The notes beneath the pieces were generated by a model. The model was not told the DNA's origin. It saw nothing but the letters and a program-made list of their open reading frames with translations, and ran no database searches. From Pirellulaceae bacterium (GTDB lineage: Bacteria; Planctomycetota; Planctomycetia; Pirellulales; Pirellulaceae): a stretch of 40,220 bases of DNA. Position numbers and translations under genes: made by a program. Where the stretch lies: NCBI GenBank assembly GCA_024102795.1, contig JAGFJK010000410.1:1-40220 (forward strand), read 5' to 3'. Positions 7,627 to 15,010 of this stretch are shown here, piece by piece; the first letter of the stretch is position 1; each line of letters opens with the position of its first letter.

Positions 7627-8211
7627 TCAGGCGTCGTCCGTCCGATTGTCGTCGGCATCTTCCGGCGGAATCACCGTCCATCCCAGCTCCACCGCTGCCG
7701 CGACCGCCAACTCGGGTTGCTCCTGGATCGCCAACCTGACCGCCCGCAACTCCACCTCGTGAAGCTCCTCGTCGGACATCCGGGCGAGCTCTTCACGAGC
7801 CTCCTGAGCGGCTGCCTCCTGGCTCTTGGCTGCGACGGTCAACAGGTGCCCCAACGCTTCCAGGCTGCGGACCGCGACGTGCGGCTTGCCTTGCTCGTGC
7901 GCTTGCTCGGTGACTTCACGCCATAACCTGACCAAGCGGTCGAGACCGCCGAAACGGGCGATGGCGGCGGTCGCCAAAGCTTCGACCCTGCGGTACCGCT
8001 TGAGGCTGCCGTTGCGGTTGACGTCCTGCCAAACCTCGTTCAAGTCCCGGTGGCGGACCTGGGCGAGCCGGTGATTCCGGCGGTCATTGGTGCAACGCAA
8101 GCACTCATTGTGTCGAAGCCCGGTTGCGCGGCAGCGAAAACGGAACAGGCGGACGGGCAGAAGGCGACCGCAGGCGGAGCAGATCTTCTCGGTCTCGACA
8201 GCGGTTGACAT
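7627..8211 (-). CDS. Zinc-finger hypothetical protein
   Basis: A 194-residue protein starting with a zinc-ribbon-like module: C11-x2-C14 and C37-x2-C40, with basic residues between them (LPVRLFRFRCRATGLRHNE). This layout is shared with the N-terminal zinc module of phage recombination endonuclease VII/HNH-like proteins, but no HNH or catalytic histidine cluster follows. The rest is long charged helices, including an Ala/Glu-rich stretch at about 130-155. AAGG lies 8 nt before the ATG at 8211. A G8 tract (8224-8231, + strand) sits just upstream and might be a slippage site. Nucleic-acid binding is inferred from the zinc module only. Confidence 0.65.
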   Translation of the reverse strand: MSTAVETEKICSACGRLLPVRLFRFRCRATGLRHNECLRCTNDRRNHRLAQVRHRDLNEVWQDVNRNGSLKRYRRVEALATAAIARFGGLDRLVRLWREVTEQAHEQGKPHVAVRSLEALGHLLTVAAKSQEAAAQEAREELARMSDEELHEVELRAVRLAIQEQPELAVAAAVELGWTVIPPEDADDNRTDDA

Positions 8212-8745
8212 GGCTGCGACCTTGGGGGGGGTAGGTAGTAACAGTGGACATTCGCATCCAGTTTATCCGCCAAGGTTGTGCCGGAAAACACAGTACGGAG
8301 CTTGGGATTTGGGCGGGCAAAGCGCCCGGGGGTGGGAGTCGGTGCCGGAACCAACCTACTCCCCCCAACCCATCAAACCGCCCAGTTTCACACGCCTCTC
8401 AGTTTCCTCGCGGGCGGTGAATGTCAACTCGACTTGGCGTTGGGCGGCGAGCCCTGGCGTCGGTCGTCAAATCAAGTTGTCAGGGTGCCCCGTCGCGGAT
8501 CCTGGACCCTACCAGTCGGCTTCCCTTCGACCGATGTCCGCCTTTGGCGATGCCCGGCGACGGAAGCCTGCTTTCTGACGAGATTGGGCGACTTATGTCA
8601 CCGTCGCCGCTACCGAGGGTTCTGGATCAACGGCTGTGGACACCAGCGAGCGCCTGAAACAGGGTGGTCGCGAAGCCAATGGCGACCAGCAAGGGACGCT
8701 CGTCGTCTGGCGGTCGAGTGCCAGGTAGCAGCCCAGTTTCGTTGG
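8212..8745. other. Non-coding stretch between zinc-finger gene and integrase tail
   Basis: No frame here has natural protein composition on either strand. It holds the G8 tract at 8224-8231 and a GTTTCACAC at 8385-8393 that matches the end of the leader motifs at 530 and 1464, possibly by chance. Confidence 0.4.
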
Positions 8746-8890
8746 TCATTTCGAGCTGGTCGCCGCTCGGACCATCGCCACGATGCCGGCTCGCACGGCG
8801 GGGGGTAGTTGCGGCCAAGCTTCCATCAGCGCCCGCAGATCGGCGTCGGCCGTTTCGAGCGCTGACGTTTGCGCTGCACGCCTTGAAGAA

Positions 8891-8912
8891 TCCCCGTTTT
8901 CATCGGGGTTTT
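8891..8912 (+). terminator. Possible rho-independent terminator at the element end
   Basis: CCCCG (8892-8896) and CGGGG (8904-8908) form a 5-bp stem with a 7-nt loop, followed by TTTT. It lies just before the tRNA fragment and could stop transcripts leaving the element. It also falls within the integrase-tail frame on the other strand. Confidence 0.35.
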
Positions 8913-8924
8913 CGGGGGTCGGGG

Positions 8925-8983
8925 TCTGATTCGAAATCAGATGCCGGCTTTGCCGGTTGCGGGTTCGAGTCCCGTGCCCTCCG
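8925..8983 (+). tRNA. 3' fragment of tRNA-Ser(CGA); attR-like site
   Basis: The parts of a class II tRNA from the anticodon arm on are all present: anticodon stem TCTGA/TCAGA (8925-8929, 8937-8941) with loop TTCGAAA giving anticodon CGA; a 6-bp variable arm GCCGGC-TTT-GCCGGT (8943-8957); a T arm GCGGG-TTCGAGT-CCCGT (8959-8975); and the acceptor 3' strand GCCCTCC plus discriminator G (8976-8983). No CCA is encoded. The required GGAGGGC 5' acceptor strand and a D arm are absent upstream, so this is not a functional tRNA gene. Such fragments are left at the far end of elements that integrate into the 3' part of a tRNA gene. The orientation puts the element to the left and the intact tRNA beyond position 1. 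Confidence 0.85.
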
Positions 8984-8989
8984 CTTCAT

Positions 8990-9019
8990 AACCCGTTGCC
9001 ACGCAACGGGTTTTCTTTT
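8990..9019 (+). terminator. Rho-independent terminator of the original tRNA locus
   Basis: AACCCGTTGC (8990-8999) pairs perfectly with GCAACGGGTT (9003-9012) around a 3-nt loop, followed by a T-rich tail. Its place six bases after the tRNA fragment fits the native terminator of the tRNA-Ser gene, left on the chromosomal side of attR. Confidence 0.75.
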
Positions 9020-9132
9020 GCGCCGCGGGGACCGCTCTGGATGGCGGCCTGGCGCGGCAGCCGCTGGGGCGTCGCCGGGCGGGAAATTGTAGTTGACGCC
9101 AGTTCCCCCGCTGCCGGCACAGATTGGCGGCT

Positions 9133-9395
9133 TCAGGCCGATTCGGGCGGCTGCTCAACCGATAACGTCCGACGCAGGACGCTGGCCAGGTAGCCGCGAA
9201 CTTCCTCGCGCGAATAGAACTGGGGCCAGGGACCCACCCTGATCCAGGGCCGATTTGAGTGCCAAGGCCCTGCGCCGTGCCAGAGCGAGGTCTCCATCGC
9301 GCATGGCCCAATACATTTCGAGATAACAGGCTGTCGAATCCATACCGCCTGGCTGCCGCTGCTTGGACGGTGAGCTTGCCTTGTCCAGCCGACAT
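9133..9395 (-). pseudogene. Small hypothetical gene with two frameshifts
   Basis: Three - strand frames must be joined to obtain one natural-looking protein of about 85 residues. It starts MSAGQGKLTVQAAAAR (ATG 9393-9395), continues as MDSTACYLEMYWAMRDGDL and ALARRRALALKSALDQGG in a second frame, and ends as FYSREEVRGYLASVLRRT in a third, with a TGA at 9133-9135. Each piece alone has odd composition outside its segment. It probably is a decayed copy of a small planctomycete protein of unknown function. Two shifts within 260 bases argue against sequencing error as the only cause. Confidence 0.45.
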
Positions 9396-9940
9396 TTTCG
9401 CGCCGGGGATGAGATTCTGGGAGGGTCGCAGACCTTCGAATCTGCCGATCAGTGACCGACAGATGGCACTGATCGAGGCCGCGGAGTGACAACCACTTGA
9501 CGCAGTGTGTTGAAGGCCAGCAAATAGACCTGGACCGAGAAGGCTACCGGCTCTCGTAGACACCGGAGGGCGTGTAGGCCCGAGGCGAATGCTATCCCCA
9601 GGAGATGTCTCATGGCGGACAAGGGATCGTCCAGCGAAACATGGTGGCTGGATCACCTATTTCTCGACCAGAACGCGGTTCCCACCCTCGTTCCTCGCGT
9701 CTATGGAATTGGCGCGAAACCTCCGATGGGACACTCGCTGACTTCCTGGGACGAGGCGAAGTTCTTTGCGACCGCTTCCACTTCAGGAAGGGCCGTCGCA
9801 CCCGTGGCTGTCTGAACCACGGGAAAGGTGTGCATCCGATTTGGTGACTTGGCGAAGTGCACGGTTTTCTCCACGGAGGACTCGATTGCAGCGGCACAAC
9901 TCCCAAACCCCTCATCGCCTAATCAGCAGGTGACTTTAGC
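9396..9940. other. Stretch without a supported gene
   Basis: No frame has convincing protein composition. A 67-codon + frame at 9612-9815 has AGGAG before its ATG but no recognisable product. The region probably consists of gene remnants at the flank of the integrated element. Confidence 0.35.
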
Positions 9941-10862
9941 ATGACTTCACGCCGCGATGGCATCCCGGTTTTCATACCGTCCGACGGTCGTTCCGCGGAG
10001 CCACTTTGCAGGCTATCGTTCGGAGAGCGGACCATCGACGAAAGCTGGCTGCAGCGGTTGCTGTTCGATTACCCAGAACTCATTCCAATAGAGGACATTG
10101 ATCCCGGCTACGGACCCATCGTCGCCGCACAACGCGAAATCCTGACCCCAGTCGGACCAATGGACAATCTCTACATTTCCCCCCAGGGCTTGCTGACAAT
10201 TGTTGAGACGAAGCTTTGGCGAAACCCGGAAGCCAGGCGTCAGGTAGTCGGTCAGATCATTGATTACGCCAAGGAGGTTAGCCGTTGGAGTTTCAACGAT
10301 CTTGATCGAAAGGTCCGACAATTCGCGGGCAAGGGTTTGTGGGAACTCGTCTCTCGAAAGGCAGAGGATGTGATTGACGAAGCTCGCTTTGTCGACGCGG
10401 TCATTCGCAACATGCGTTCCGGACGGTTTCTGCTGCGTATCATCGGAGATGGGATACGCGAAGAGCTGGAGCATCTGGCGGACTTCCTACAGTCTACGCC
10501 ACAACTGCAGTTCACCCTGGGACTCGTGGAAATGCAAGTCTGCCAGCTTCACGGTCAAGCTGCGAGATCCTGCGGAACCAACTCGTCTGTACACGGTCCT
10601 TGTGGTGGATCGTGGCGGCAAGGTGCACACAGGCTGGCTTGATGGACAGTTGTCACGAGCCGGACTGCCGCCATCGCTCGCATTCGAGTTTGCACAGGAT
10701 ACCGGAAGGATCCTCGGCCTAGGCGTGCATTCAAAGCACAAGAGCAGTTGGCAGCGGTCGGCGAGTCTTGCGGAGATCCGCGGAAAGTACGACGCGCTGC
10801 TGAGTCGCATTGAAATGCTGGCAGATGATGTGCGCGACGCAACCGGAAGTGAGCAGGTTTGA
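9941..10862 (+). pseudogene. PD-(D/E)xK-type nuclease-like gene with a frameshift
   Basis: The first frame (ATG 9941 to about 10550) encodes a nuclease-like domain with MDNLYISPQG, then TIVETKLWRNPEARRQ. D75, E89 and K91 fit the D-x(n)-ExK core of PD-(D/E)xK nucleases, in the arrangement seen in DUF91/NucS-like and similar proteins. At about 10536-10560 the sensible reading moves to another frame, which continues with VKLRDPAEPTRLYTVLVV and ends in a helix SLAEIRGKYDALLSRIEM at TGA 10860-10862. Together this gives about 306 residues. The first frame after the shift is Ser/Gly/Arg-rich nonsense. Genomic decay is likely, but a base-calling error would give the same picture. Possible substrates or pathway are not visible. 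Confidence 0.55.
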
Positions 10863-10950
10863 AAATGTCCTGCAATGGGACTCTTGCCTGGAGCGAGGCG
10901 GAAGGCAAGTGCGATCCCTTCGTTAGTGTTCTACCGAGTTCACTGGCGAG

Positions 10951-11045
10951 CGGCGGGCGTCAGCCCGCTGTTTCTCGCGCGCGGATGTAACGCGCGGGTT
11001 GGGCGCGTGCGTCCGAAGTCAGAAACAGCGGGCTGGCGCCCGCCG
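10951..11045. repeat. 95-bp MITE-like element with 25-bp terminal inverted repeats
   Basis: 10951-10975 and 11021-11045 are inverted copies with one mismatch in 25 (arm ends CGGCGGGCG and CTGTTTCT). The inside is itself GC-palindromic (CGCGCG). Such short palindromes are widespread in planctomycete genomes. This one abuts the read-through end of the helicase gene and supplies its last codons and stop. Confidence 0.7.
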
Positions 11046-11279
11046 CCCGCCCAATGCCGCTCGCCCGGTTCCGCCGGTCCAGCGAGCGCGCAGCTGGTCG
11101 AGGATGCCGTGCAGCTCTTCCGCCGAGGCCGGGTCGGAGTTCAGCCGCAGGTTGGTCAGGTACTTGCGAAAGGCCTGCCGCCGGCCACGCCGCTTGTACT
11201 TGAGCAGCTCGCGGACGCACCGCTCCAGCGCGCCGCGGGCACGGGATTCCTTGAGCAGCGCCTCCGACAGGCCGTTGCC
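11019..11279 (-). pseudogene. Read-through extension of the DEAH helicase after an in-frame TGA
   Basis: Directly after the helicase stop (11280-11282), the same frame stays open for 86 codons with natural composition: GNGLSEALLKESRARGALE, later LLKYKRRGRRQAFRKYL and AEELHGILDQLRARW. The text around the stop reads DSPP-stop-GNGLSEALL. In related helicases with a DUF1998-like end the motif is a double Gly (PGGxGLxxxLL), so TGA has probably replaced GGA. The frame ends at 11019-11021 inside the MITE-like repeat. Confidence 0.55.
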
Positions 11280-13640
11280 TCACGGCGGCGAATCCAGGAC
11301 CCGCAAAGTAGATTCCAGCACGTCGAAGTCGACCGAAATGTCGTCCAGCCGCGACTCCACCGCGGCCGCCAGAAAGTGGTTCAGCAAACCGGCAATCAAC
11401 TCCGCCAACGCGTCCAGCTCGTCCTCCTCCCGCTCGCCGAACGCCATCGGCCCGAATTCCCATTGCCAGCCGGTCGTGCGGTACGAGTAGCGATGCAGGA
11501 ACGGCGCGTTCTTGCGGGTCTCGAGCGCCCGCGCGAACTCGGCCGTCGCCTCCTCCAGACTCACCTTGCGCGACGTGCCGCGAGCCAGATCGATCTCCGT
11601 GTAGCCCTGCCACGAACGCTGGTAGTCCCAGATGCCAAACAAGAAGACGCCCTTTACGGGCGGCTGCAGGCCGCCGGCCAGCGGAATGTTCTCGTGGAAC
11701 TCAAACCGCTCGTCCCACATCCCGCGCGTGGTCACCTCCTCCGGTTCCGGCTCCACGCCGATCCAGCCGATCGTTTTCAGCCACTTGCCGAGCGCCATGT
11801 CGCTGTCGGGCTGCTCGGCGACCGCCACCTTCCAGGACCCTTCGTAGGCCACCACGCGGTAATGCCGCAGGTCGTGCCCCAGGAACACGGCTCCCGGATG
11901 CGCGTCGCGGAACACGGCCAGCTCGTCGATCCGCGCCACCTCGCGCCGCTCGTGCTTGAGCGGAATCTTCCCCTCGCTGGCCGCCGCCCGAAATCCCTTG
12001 TAAACCCAGAACCGGTCCTCGGTGTCGATCAGAGTGCCATACCGCTGGCCAAAAGCCCGGACCAATTCGTTGTACTTGGGAACCTCGCCAAAATGTTTGC
12101 GCAGGCTCTCGTTGAACTGCTCCGGTGCAATCGCCCCATACTGCAAGTCGCCCATCCATTCCTGGAACGCGGCCAGCACGTGCCGCCAGCGGACCTGCTC
12201 CAGGTGCAGCGGTATCGGCAGCGCGCGAGTGTTCCGCAACCGGAACGACTCCACCGGCTCGTCCAGCATCTCCTGATCGTGCGGCTCGGCCGACAGCCGC
12301 AGAATCACCAGCCCCGGCCGGCCCTGGCGCCGGCCGACGCGCCCGATCCGCTGCAGCAAGTCCGCTCGCCGCGGCGGCGTCACATCCATCAGGCACACGT
12401 CCAGCCCCTCGATATCCACGCCCAGCTCCAGCGCACTGGTGCCCAGCAGCGTCACGCCCGCGGAATCGGCGGCGTTCAGGCGAGCCTCGAGCGCGCGCCG
12501 ATCGTCGGGTGGCAGGTCGGCATCGTAAATGCAGACTTCACGTTGCCGTCCGCTCAGAGTCAACTTGCGGGCCAGCAGCTTGCTGGCGAACTTGCTCTGC
12601 GAGAAATAGATCAAGTTCGTTTCCGCGCCCAGGTGCGCCTCGTCTTCCATGAAGTCCCTCGCGCCGCGGTTCTTCGCCTGGTCGTCGACCAACAGCACGA
12701 CGCGCAGCAACGAATCGCTCGGCGGTCGCTCGAGCAACGCCGGCACCTCGGCCGTGTCGACCAGATCGATCTCCTGCCGGACATGGTCCTCGACGTGCGT
12801 GATCTCGGCGGCGTCGAGCGAAAGCAGCGTGGCGGCGAACTCGCGGGCCGAATTCAACGTGGCCGAAGCCAGAAACATCCGCGGCCGGGAACGACCGAGC
12901 AGATCGCATCCCAGGTGCATGCGTTTGACGAAGTAGTGGACGTTGGCGCCGAAAACGCCGTCGTACGAATGTGCCTCGTCCAGGACGAAACACTTCAACC
13001 GCGCGGCGAACTGTTTTCCGTCCCGGCTGCCGTACAGGCTCCAGTGCGCCTTGTCCAAGGTGGCGATGCGAATTCGGGCCTGTTGAAAGAAGCGGCCTTT
13101 CTGATAGTCGCCCAGGGCCGCGTTGTACGTGGCGCCCTGGCCGACGCCTTGCCAGATGGTCCAGCCGATAGTCTGTTGTCCCATCGGCACTTGCCCGCCA
13201 TAGGCCGAGCTGCCGCTGCCCAGTTGGACCAGCGACGCGGGCAGCGAGAGCCTCCGCAACCGCTTGGCCTGGCCCCACATCAGCGCCTGAGTCGGGAAAC
13301 AGAGCAAGGCGGTGGCCCGTGGATCGCGGCGCAGGTGTTCGAACACCCAGCTCCAGAAGCAGAGACTTTTGCCAGAACCGGTGGCCGTGGTGATGATAAA
13401 GTCCTGCCGCCGCTCGTCGAACAGCGCGCTCAGGAATTCCGCCTGGTGGGGAAACAGCCCCTGGGCGGCCGTCCTCGGTTCATAGCGCTGGATGAAGTCC
13501 GCCACCTCGGCGGGCAGCCGGCAACCAGCCAGCGGCGTCGTTTGCGGAAACGGCGTTTGGATCCGCACAGCCCGCGGATGCACGTTGGCCGCGAAGAATC
13601 GAAAGGCGTTCTGGCTGACCTGCGTCAGTGGATTGGCCAT
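11280..13640 (-). CDS. Large DEAH-box helicase (Lhr/YprA/Hrq1-like), probably truncated
   Basis: A 786-residue superfamily 2 helicase. Walker A ATGSGKS is at residues 86-92, DEAH at 221-224, motif III SAT at 259-261, and motif VI QRIGRVGRR at 430-438 after a TSALELGVDIEGLD segment. This spacing matches ATP-dependent DNA helicases with a C-terminal DUF1998-like region used in repair or in defence modules. The ATG at 13640 (MANPLTQVSQ) is preferred to the longer frame from 13835, which would cross a palindromic repeat at 13655-13701. The TGA at 11280 falls within the conserved PGGxGL motif and the frame continues for 86 more codons, so the protein probably lacks its native end. Cytoplasmic; substrate unknown. 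Confidence 0.85.
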   Translation of the reverse strand: MANPLTQVSQNAFRFFAANVHPRAVRIQTPFPQTTPLAGCRLPAEVADFIQRYEPRTAAQGLFPHQAEFLSALFDERRQDFIITTATGSGKSLCFWSWVFEHLRRDPRATALLCFPTQALMWGQAKRLRRLSLPASLVQLGSGSSAYGGQVPMGQQTIGWTIWQGVGQGATYNAALGDYQKGRFFQQARIRIATLDKAHWSLYGSRDGKQFAARLKCFVLDEAHSYDGVFGANVHYFVKRMHLGCDLLGRSRPRMFLASATLNSAREFAATLLSLDAAEITHVEDHVRQEIDLVDTAEVPALLERPPSDSLLRVVLLVDDQAKNRGARDFMEDEAHLGAETNLIYFSQSKFASKLLARKLTLSGRQREVCIYDADLPPDDRRALEARLNAADSAGVTLLGTSALELGVDIEGLDVCLMDVTPPRRADLLQRIGRVGRRQGRPGLVILRLSAEPHDQEMLDEPVESFRLRNTRALPIPLHLEQVRWRHVLAAFQEWMGDLQYGAIAPEQFNESLRKHFGEVPKYNELVRAFGQRYGTLIDTEDRFWVYKGFRAAASEGKIPLKHERREVARIDELAVFRDAHPGAVFLGHDLRHYRVVAYEGSWKVAVAEQPDSDMALGKWLKTIGWIGVEPEPEEVTTRGMWDERFEFHENIPLAGGLQPPVKGVFLFGIWDYQRSWQGYTEIDLARGTSRKVSLEEATAEFARALETRKNAPFLHRYSYRTTGWQWEFGPMAFGEREEDELDALAELIAGLLNHFLAAAVESRLDDISVDFDVLESTLRVLDSPP

Positions 13641-13654
13641 GGGATCATCCTGAT

Positions 13655-13701
13655 CAAAAGGGACGGGGGCAATTCTCCACAAATTACCTCCGTCCCCTTT
13701 G
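13655..13701. repeat. Palindromic REP-like repeat upstream of the helicase
   Basis: 13655-13674 and 13682-13701 are inverted with 17 of 20 matches (arm core GGGACGG) around a 7-nt loop. It lies 14 bases before the helicase ATG on the transcribed side, so it could fold in the leader or simply be an inserted REP element. Confidence 0.6.
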
Positions 13702-13908
13702 TGGCTTGGTAAAGCACGAAGCGGCCCGGTCCGCTGACTGCACAGCTCGCCACGGAGAGCAATTCCCATGGCTCGTCGGTTTGAACTCGACGGTCTCACG
13801 AAGGTCGAGTCGGTTTCGATCAGCAAAGGTCTCAAGCTGGTCGAACGAGCCGGGTCGAGTAAATCGTGCCGGGCGAGTGCGTTGCACTGTACTGCTTTCT
13901 TCCGGGCG

Positions 13909-14265
13909 TCATCCCGCTACAGTGTGCAACGAATCCTCTTCGGCAGTTAATAGACCTCCTCGCAACCAGCTAAGAATCGTAGTCGTTAACCGCTCCAAGT
14001 CCGAGGTAGTTGTAGCTACCACATCTCGGTCACTTTCCTGAAAAACGACCTCCCATTTCCTGCCACGGCCTCGATGAACAATGACGACGGCCCGATGATC
14101 GGATTGCCCGCCAAAAAGACCGCCTTGATGGGTGAACGCGACAAATCCAGCATTCACGACTGTCTCCAAAAATAACTTGTCGTGTGGTGGGTTCTTGGTT
14201 GGATCACCGGGTACCCAACGCTCGCAGTTGGCGGAAAGTTCGCTCTTTGTCATTGCTGTACTCAC
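13909..14265 (-). CDS. Candidate immunity protein of an RHS tip
   Basis: A 118-residue protein with GTG start sharing four bases with the stop of the preceding gene (GTGA, 14262-14265); an internal ATG at 14253 is an alternative. It has alternating strands (AVVIVHRGRGRKWEVVFQ) and a C-terminal helix, no signal peptide and no membrane segment. I do not recognise the family. Its place directly behind a small ORF that starts with RHS-junction-like residues, downstream of a giant RHS protein on the same strand, fits an immunity gene of a polymorphic toxin. That role is inferred from context only. Base composition is lower in GC than the giant gene, as usual for exchanged tip cassettes. Confidence 0.55.
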   Translation of the reverse strand: MSTAMTKSELSANCERWVPGDPTKNPPHDKLFLETVVNAGFVAFTHQGGLFGGQSDHRAVVIVHRGRGRKWEVVFQESDRDVVATTTSDLERLTTTILSWLRGGLLTAEEDSLHTVAG

Positions 14266-14594
14266 TTCGTGAACACCAAGTACCTTCGACTTCGAACCGT
14301 CTCAATTGTAACTGTCCAGTCCCCGCCCAGCTCCGAACACATTCGAGTGCCAAGTCTTTGAAGGGCGGCGTTTGACGCCTGACCAAGCCTGTCAGTTGCA
14401 TAGCCTGAGATTCGGGTAACCCCGGCTCCTTCAGCCTCAAGGATCGCCTTCATTATCGACGAAGCATTCTTGCCGCTGACCCAGTCAACCGTAATTTCGC
14501 CTCCTTCCAAGGTATACTGGAGAATGTTGTCTCCATTCTTGAACTGCCGATACTTTGGATTCGCAGTATCAAAGGAAATGCCTTCAGGAATCAT
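14262..14594 (-). CDS. Candidate orphan RHS toxin tip
   Basis: A 110-residue protein of unknown fold: an N-terminal YRQFKNGDNILQYTLEGGEI, a strand ITVDWVSGK, two helices, and a C-terminal WTVTIETVRSRRYLVF. The frame is open for 16 codons before the ATG at 14594 and reads WDPKGTGPDD there, a DPxG-type junction such as RHS proteins have before their variable C-terminal toxins. It begins 85 bp after the natural end (14679) of the RHS gene, and its stop overlaps the start of the next gene. These points suggest a displaced C-terminal toxin cassette with its immunity partner. No catalytic residues can be named, so activity is unproven. Confidence 0.5.
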   Translation of the reverse strand: MIPEGISFDTANPKYRQFKNGDNILQYTLEGGEITVDWVSGKNASSIMKAILEAEGAGVTRISGYATDRLGQASNAALQRLGTRMCSELGGDWTVTIETVRSRRYLVFTK

Positions 14595-14678
14595 GTCATC
14601 TGGACCTGTTCCCTTAGGGTCCCACGGCGACGCGCACGCTGGTCAAGTTGTCCAAAACCTTCCGCTTCCCTCGCCACC

Positions 14679-15010
14679 TCAAAACTCCGGCACGTCGCGG
14701 CTCCAGGCGCCCCACGGCAGCGGCGGCAGGCCGACGTCGATCACAAACCCCAGCGGCACGCCGGGACCTCCGGCCAGGTTCTGACGGAACTCGCCCGCGG
14801 CCGAAATCGTCCGTTCGACAACCGCTCGTGACAAGCCGCTCTGAGCCAACTCCGCGGCCTGGCGGCGCAGTAACTGGCCGGCGCCCGATAGCGGTTGATG
14901 AGCGACCGGTTGCAGACCGGCCGCGGCCTGCCGAGCGACCGGCCAGGCCGACAGATCGACCTGGGCGCGATAGGCCAGGGCCAGCGGATGCCGCACCGCG
15001 GCCGTGCGCT
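14679..15010 (-). other. Out-of-frame native C-terminus of the giant RHS protein
   Basis: Near 15003-15012 the natural reading of the giant gene leaves its frame. The new frame gives TAAVRHPLALAYRAQVD, later a helical LLRRQAAELAQSGLSRAVVE, and ends with GAWSRDVPEF at a stop at 14679. Over the same bases the giant's own frame is Arg/Pro/Cys/Trp-rich, as expected for a wrong frame. Confidence 0.6.

Larger units (their letters stand above)
8746..8985 (-). pseudogene. Detached C-terminal tail of a tyrosine integrase, overlapping the att site
   Basis: A - strand frame is open from just after a TGA at 8986-8988 to the TGA at 8746-8748. Its first codons are the antisense of the tRNA-Ser fragment (GTRTRNRQ) and continue without a break into TPTPENPDENGDSS and then a helical end with EAWPQLPPAVRAGIVAMVR. 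From memory, planctomycete tyrosine integrases often end in a tRNA-derived GTRTRN- or ALPLGYV-type segment followed by an AWPxLPxxxRAxIxAMV helix. Here no catalytic domain and no start codon are present. The simplest reading is that attP lies inside the int gene, so integration left this tail at the right end and put the catalytic part at the left end, outside the window. Confidence 0.5.

Noticed and set aside
8385-8393. Further copy of the leader motif
   Set aside because: Only the GTTTCACAC part is present; TTTCCGC and GCGAT boxes are missing at the right distance.
8880-8983. Complete tRNA-Ser gene
   Set aside because: No GGAGGGC acceptor strand and no D arm occur in the 40 bases before the anticodon stem, so only a 3' fragment is present.
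9612-9815. 67-codon ORF with a good ribosome site
   Set aside because: No recognisable product and no supporting context; neighbouring sequence is decayed. Too weak to list as a gene.
10875-13712. 945-codon open frame on the + strand
   Set aside because: It is antisense to the DEAH helicase, rich in Arg/Gln/Leu/Pro without any motif, and is a GC-driven shadow frame.
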